DNA from: Euperipatoides rowelli
Taxonomy: Eukaryota > Onychophora > Udeonychophora > Euonychophora > Peripatopsidae
Strand: one strand, 5' to 3'
DNA: 10,089 bases
NCBI GenBank assembly: GCA_003024985.2
Contig: PXIH01S0002834.1
Below the pieces are notes generated by a model. The model saw only the letters and a list, made by a program, of their open reading frames with translations, was not told where the DNA came from and did no database searches. Both the position numbers and the translations under genes were made by a program. Positions 6,416 through 10,089 of the stretch are shown piece after piece (positions within the stretch are counted from its first letter, which is position 1; each line of letters begins with the position of its first letter).

Positions 6416-8844
6416 TCCAGCACTTGAGTTTGACCCATTGTTTTTTACTAACATATATTCTGATGCATTAATATTGTTGATCCAAAACTTTGCAATTCAG
6501 AACCATTATATCTTTAAAAGTGCTTTTACCAGGTGATTATACTGGATTACAAATACTTGGAAGCCCGGAGGGTAGGTAAGAGGTTTGATGATTTGAAACA
6601 GATCATGGATTCAATGGTAAACATAGATAGAGCCAATCTTTCCTTTTATAAAAAATGTCGACTTGAATATATCCAATTAAATCGAAAGCTGGAATCTCAG
6701 AAAACCTATTTGTTGAGAAAACAGATTATAGCCAACAGGCAAGAGATATCGACTCTTACGACATCTTACATGTTTAGCAAGATTGCTTAAACACCCATGA
6801 TGTTACATGTATAATCATTTCACTAGGGTTTTTTGTTCTGCACAGGATAGGACAGAATATTTTAAGTGTTTGGTGCATACCCACTGCATGATGATCTCCA
6901 TACACAAAATATTTTTGTTATATCAAGGGCCGATGTCACGGATGCTCTTCAGCAAATGAATAAACAGAGTTCACCTGGACCCGATCTCATTACCATTCGA
7001 GTCTTTAAGCTTTATTAACAAGTATTTGTGACAGCTTGGGAGATAATGTTTAATTTGTGGATAGCCCATTTTTACATTGACTAAGCACACACATTCTTAT
7101 ATGGTGCTGAACATTTGGACATTACACTTACACGTCCTATTAATATGCAAAATTTAGAGTCAAAGCTTTTTGCATGGATTTTAAATATTAAACTCAACAT
7201 GATCCTGCCTACAGTCCTCTCACCTTTCCATTTCTCGCTCAAATCTAGATCTATTCACACACAGATTAATTGGATACAACAGGGTGATTTTTTTCGCCAA
7301 GAAATATCATCGACATGAAGTGTCTATCGTCTTTTTGGATGTTAAAAAGGCGTTTGACTATGTAAGCCATGACTTTTTGGGGTCATCCAATTTGTCTCGA
7401 GGTGTCATAAACTATATTTCGAATAAAGTTCATAAAGGTATGCTACATTATTTGTTTCCTATATAGAGGGGGATCACACAAGGATTCCCCCTTAGTACAA
7501 ATTTATTTGCCTTGTATGTAGATTCCTTAATTAGAGAAATTAGTCAAGCAGATATGGGTGTATGGATTCCCTCCATGAACACAAAGATATTAGTGATAAT
7601 GTTAGTGACTATCTTACGGTTTTTGTGGATGGCTCACACAACGTTCATAGACTTTTCCAGTTTCTGGAACATTTTTCAAGAGTGTCGGGATCGTTATTTA
7701 ATACACACAAAACAAAGATTTGGTACCCCTACTTGAATTGACTGGATGACAGGTACAATGTGGGATCACCATGCTTATACCTGGGTATACCTTTTCATAT
7801 ACCCCATGGTGCGGAGAAGTATTCAAGACAAAATAATTGAATGCTTTCAGAAAGCAGTTTACATTTTAAAGGGCAAGCCACTGTTACTGTTAGCAAAGGT
7901 AAAAATAATAAATGCCTTCCTTTTTCCTGCTACCTACTACTATGCACCTCATGTTTTATACACAACAGCATTTATTGACAAGCTCTATTCACTTGCTCAT
8001 CGTATGCTGTGGTCATCCAGACTGGTTCCAGTGCCTAAGAGGAGATTATCTCTGTCCTAGGTGCAGAGAGGCCTCGGTCTTCATAATATAGAGAGATTGA
8101 TAATGGTGATTAGAGAAAAAAATTTTCCTGGCATATTTGAACTAGGCTGCATTTTTAAATCATGTCATGTAGTTTGAACCAACGGAAACTCCACCGCCCT
8201 CTTGGTTGAACCACCAATACTGGCAGTTATAGACAAGACTTTTCAGGATGTGCAGGATGATTTTGATATGCTAGAGCCTCTAAGGTGTCGTATCGAGCTT
8301 ATGCCAAGTTGTTGGATCAGGATATTCAACCTACTCATATGACTACTTTGTTATTGCCATACAACAAGTTTTTTAAGAAACATTATTTAGCAACTAGTTT
8401 GTATGATTTCCTTTTTAGAATATCCAGACAATCTGTGTTCACCAGAGACTTATTGGTGCAGTGGTATGCTTTTAATATGGATCCAGGTTGTCCCTTTTGT
8501 GGTAGAGTGGAAACTTTTGAACATATTTTCATGCAGTGCCCCTTCTTAGATGAGACACACAATACGAGCACCCTTTGTACGATGTCTTTGTCACAATATT
8601 GGCCAATAAAAATTATTTGTTAATGGGAATGCTGATTTTTTTGTCCTTTTGGAAAACCCGAAATTTGTTTATATTTGAAGCAATGCGTATGAGGCCGTTG
8701 TCATATTTTATCTTGCAGGCAATGGATAAGGTCAAGAAGGATTATTTATATCTGAATCAAGAGGCTTTTCACTTAAAGTGGCAGAACCCTGGAATTCTGG
8801 ATTTTTTCATAGTCTTCCATAAAGATGTCGTCTTGCCTGATTAG
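6416..8844 (+). pseudogene. ORF2 (endonuclease fragment, reverse transcriptase, zinc-binding C-terminus) of LINE copy 2
   Basis: It starts with an endonuclease end: E-F-D-P-L-F-F-T-N, then I-Q-N-H (6489-6506 region), comparable to R-L-D ... S-D-H. Y-W-I-T-N-T follows. The linker at 6533-6790 is Lys/Arg-rich and open. RT blocks are A-D-V-T-D-A-L-Q-Q-M before S-S-P-G-P-D (6929-6988), INMQNLESKLFA (7139-7174), V-F-L-D-V-K-K-A-F-D (Asp codon 7338-7340), and R-G-I-T-Q-G-F-P-L-S (7467-7496). The active-site box has decayed to V-S-D-Y (7601-7612). Then come Y-L-G-I-P-F near 7780, L-V-P-V-P-K-R-R-L, G-L-G-L-H (8070-8084), zinc motif C-P-F-C ... H-I-F-M-Q-C (8489-8539), and W-K-T-R-N (8650-8664). It ends at TAG 8842. 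Frames run 2, 0, 2, 0, 2, 1, with stops at 6788, 6863, 7016, 7082, 7464 and 8058 among others. Confidence 0.87.
8489..8539 (+). other. Intact C-x2-C-x7-H-x4-C zinc-binding motif at the ORF2 C-terminus, LINE copy 2
   Basis: Inside the open frame 8285-8623 the residues C-P-F-C-G-R-V-E-T-F-E-H-I-F-M-Q-C keep all four ligands. This is the RVT-associated zinc-binding region found after the RT in many non-LTR elements, where it is thought to help binding of nucleic acid during target-primed reverse transcription. Copy 1 carries the same motif with the first Cys replaced by Phe. Confidence 0.85.
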
Positions 8845-9108
8845 TGATCTTCCATGGTTTTAGGCAGTTTTTGCATTGGTGCATAACATCAACTGTCATG
8901 GCAGAGACTGTAAGACCTAGGACTCTATAGCAGTAATAGTTTTTCTCCTATTTAGATTTGAACATTGATTCTTATCATTATTTAGTCCATTTATGATTTT
9001 TTCTTATGTATATGGTCAATTCATTGCCTGATATTTTATTATCCTGTCCAAGTTGATGGGTGATTGTGATTTTTTTTTTGATGTATTTGAAAAATAAAGT
9101 TTTTTATC
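8845..9108 (+). other. 3' UTR of LINE copy 2
   Basis: About 260 noncoding bases separate the ORF2 stop (8842-8844) from the end of the element. It is T-rich, with a T(9) run near 9071, and ends in AATAAAGTTTTTTATC. Copy 1 lost the equivalent region, so it cannot be compared within the window. Confidence 0.7.
9093..9098 (+). promoter_or_regulatory. AATAAA polyadenylation signal of LINE copy 2
   Basis: A canonical AATAAA is followed by a T-rich patch (GTTTTTT) and, 34 bases later, by the A tract at 9133-9142. Its place just before the element's tail fits the 3' processing signal of a Pol II-transcribed LINE. Confidence 0.75.
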
Positions 9109-9119
9109 GGGGATGTCCT

Positions 9120-9142
9120 CCCCCCCCCCCCCAAAAAAAAAA
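9120..9142 (+). repeat. C(13)A(10) compound homopolymer at the LINE copy 2 tail
   Basis: Thirteen C bases (9120-9132) run straight into ten A bases (9133-9142). The A run suits a retrotransposon poly(A) tail, but the C run before it is unusual. The heptamer GGGATGT flanks the tract at 9110-9116 and 9146-9152. Confidence 0.8.
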
Positions 9143-10089
9143 GAAGGGATGTTAGGAATTTTTTTTTTAATAATATTAAACTTAGACCATGGGTATTTTT
9201 TTTTTGTTTAAAAGAAATTAGAAAAAATATGATAAGGATATTGTATGTTTAGATTTTGAAATATTTTCATGATATTTTTTTATTTTATAATGTATAAAGG
9301 TCTTGATATATAAGACAATGTGAACAAATTATAAATCATACGCAAATATCTTAAAATGTTTTTCTTTACTTATGTATTCCTTCTGGCTGTATCTAATTAA
9401 AAAAAATATATTTAAAAAGTAAATTCTCCTTTAAAAAAAATAATAACAAAATAGAAAAACAATTATTATGTACTTAATTATATGAAATTTTTAATTTAAT
9501 TTTATTATGTATAACAATTAAGATAATTTTTTTTTAAATTTTTTTTTAGTAAAACATGATTAGAACAAATAAATATTCAACATTAAATAATTTGAGGTTT
9601 AAAAAAAAATTAGTGCACTTTAAAACTGATTTTGATAATTAATTATCCACCCTTTTTCTGACAGTTATGTAATTGAATTTGAGCCAAAAAATAACATATT
9701 TAAGCAAGTCAATTCTAAATAATTGGCTTTGCTCCAAATAAAAAATTACCTGTTGCTTTCTGTGACATCTAAATTATGTAAGATGGGGAATGTGCAATGA
9801 AACTAAATCCTGTCTGTTTAAACTTGACCCATTTAATATTTCATCTGAATGCGACATGGTTTAACTAGCAACATTCATTTTAAGGGGAAATTAGATCAAG
9901 TTTTTTTAATATTATAAAACGGTCATAATTATAAACGAATCTATTAGTAAAATGTATTGAATGAACAATGAAAAATATATAAAACTAAGATACAATTATG
10001 GTTAAAAATAAGCATGTCAACATAGTTATACCTATATATTAATACGTGAAGGGAAAACTTTGGATCCCTTTTTAAGCATATTGGGCGCA
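9143..10089. other. AT-rich intergenic sequence, nothing recognised
   Basis: This stretch has many T and A homopolymer runs (for example near 9161, 9198, 9528 and 9600) and no sizeable open frame on either strand. I see no LINE block continuing copy 1 or copy 2, no exon with paired splice signals, and no tRNA-like or SINE-like promoter boxes. Confidence 0.5.

Larger units (their letters stand above)
5156..9142 (+). mobile_element. LINE copy 2: nearly full-order Tx1/L1-like element with ORF1, ORF2, 3' UTR and tail
   Basis: This copy has the two-ORF order of Tx1-type non-LTR retrotransposons. ORF1 has an RRM-like region and CCHC knuckle. ORF2 has an endonuclease end fragment, RT and C-terminal C-C-H-C motif. 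A 3' UTR, AATAAA and an A tract follow. The left boundary is uncertain: matches to copy 1 end near 5150, and the stretch up to 5485 could be this element's 5' UTR. The endonuclease is reduced to its last 30 or so residues, so the element is internally deleted. Five premature stops in ORF1 and repeated frame changes in ORF2 make it inactive. The tandem same-strand arrangement with copy 1 may be two insertions or a segmental duplication. Confidence 0.85.

Noticed and set aside
5971-6454. Two minus-strand open frames (5971-6186 and 6173-6454)
   Set aside because: They lie opposite LINE ORF1, whose zinc knuckle and acidic tail are clear on the plus strand.
1-10089. tRNA or rRNA genes, CRISPR arrays, bacterial operons, phage or endogenous retrovirus genes
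   Set aside because: No cloverleaf arms, spaced direct-repeat array, ribosome-binding-site pattern, LTR pair or retroviral Pol motif was seen; the RT blocks follow the non-LTR type with a C-terminal zinc motif.

Overview
The window looks like AT-rich metazoan nuclear DNA. Three things suggest this: a split, spliced gene on the minus strand; old, heavily mutated LINE copies with an AATAAA signal; and long intronic or intergenic stretches without open reading frames. Nothing looks bacterial, viral or organellar. The LINEs are of the Tx1/L1-like type that is common in aquatic vertebrates and also present in some invertebrates. I cannot name the species; a fish, amphibian, lungfish or an invertebrate relative would all fit.

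Minus strand, about 1-1605: I infer the 5' end of a small host gene encoding a secreted DM13-domain (Skeletor-like) protein. Exon 1 (1353-1575) carries the start codon, a signal-peptide-like segment and the first half of DM13. It ends at a GTAAGT donor. After a 689-base intron, exon 2 (591-663) joins in phase (1/1) and restores the DM13 signature around A-Y-F-W. The next exons must lie left of the window. The visible part of intron 2 (1-590) contains a GGTCC/GGACC-rich inverted-repeat cluster.

Plus strand, about 2139-5155: LINE copy 1 is a 5'- and 3'-truncated ORF2. An AP-type endonuclease, linker, reverse transcriptase (RT) and C-terminal zinc-binding region can be followed in order through many frameshifts and stops.

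Plus strand, about 5156-9142: LINE copy 2 is a longer element of the same family. It has a putative 5' UTR with a 20-base tandem repeat, ORF1 (RRM-like region plus CCHC knuckle), an ORF2 that lacks most of its endonuclease, a 3' UTR, a poly(A) signal and an odd C13A10 tail. The two copies share 12 of 19 residues in one linker block and about 70% of bases in one RT stretch that I compared by eye. They are independent old insertions or an ancient duplication, and neither can be active.

9143-10089 is AT-rich sequence in which I recognise nothing. The LINEs and the DM13 gene do not work together; copy 1 simply lies in opposite orientation about 560 bases upstream of the gene's start codon. I see no new biological system. 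The most useful result is the DM13 gene, which is easily missed because its exons are short and surrounded by repeats.
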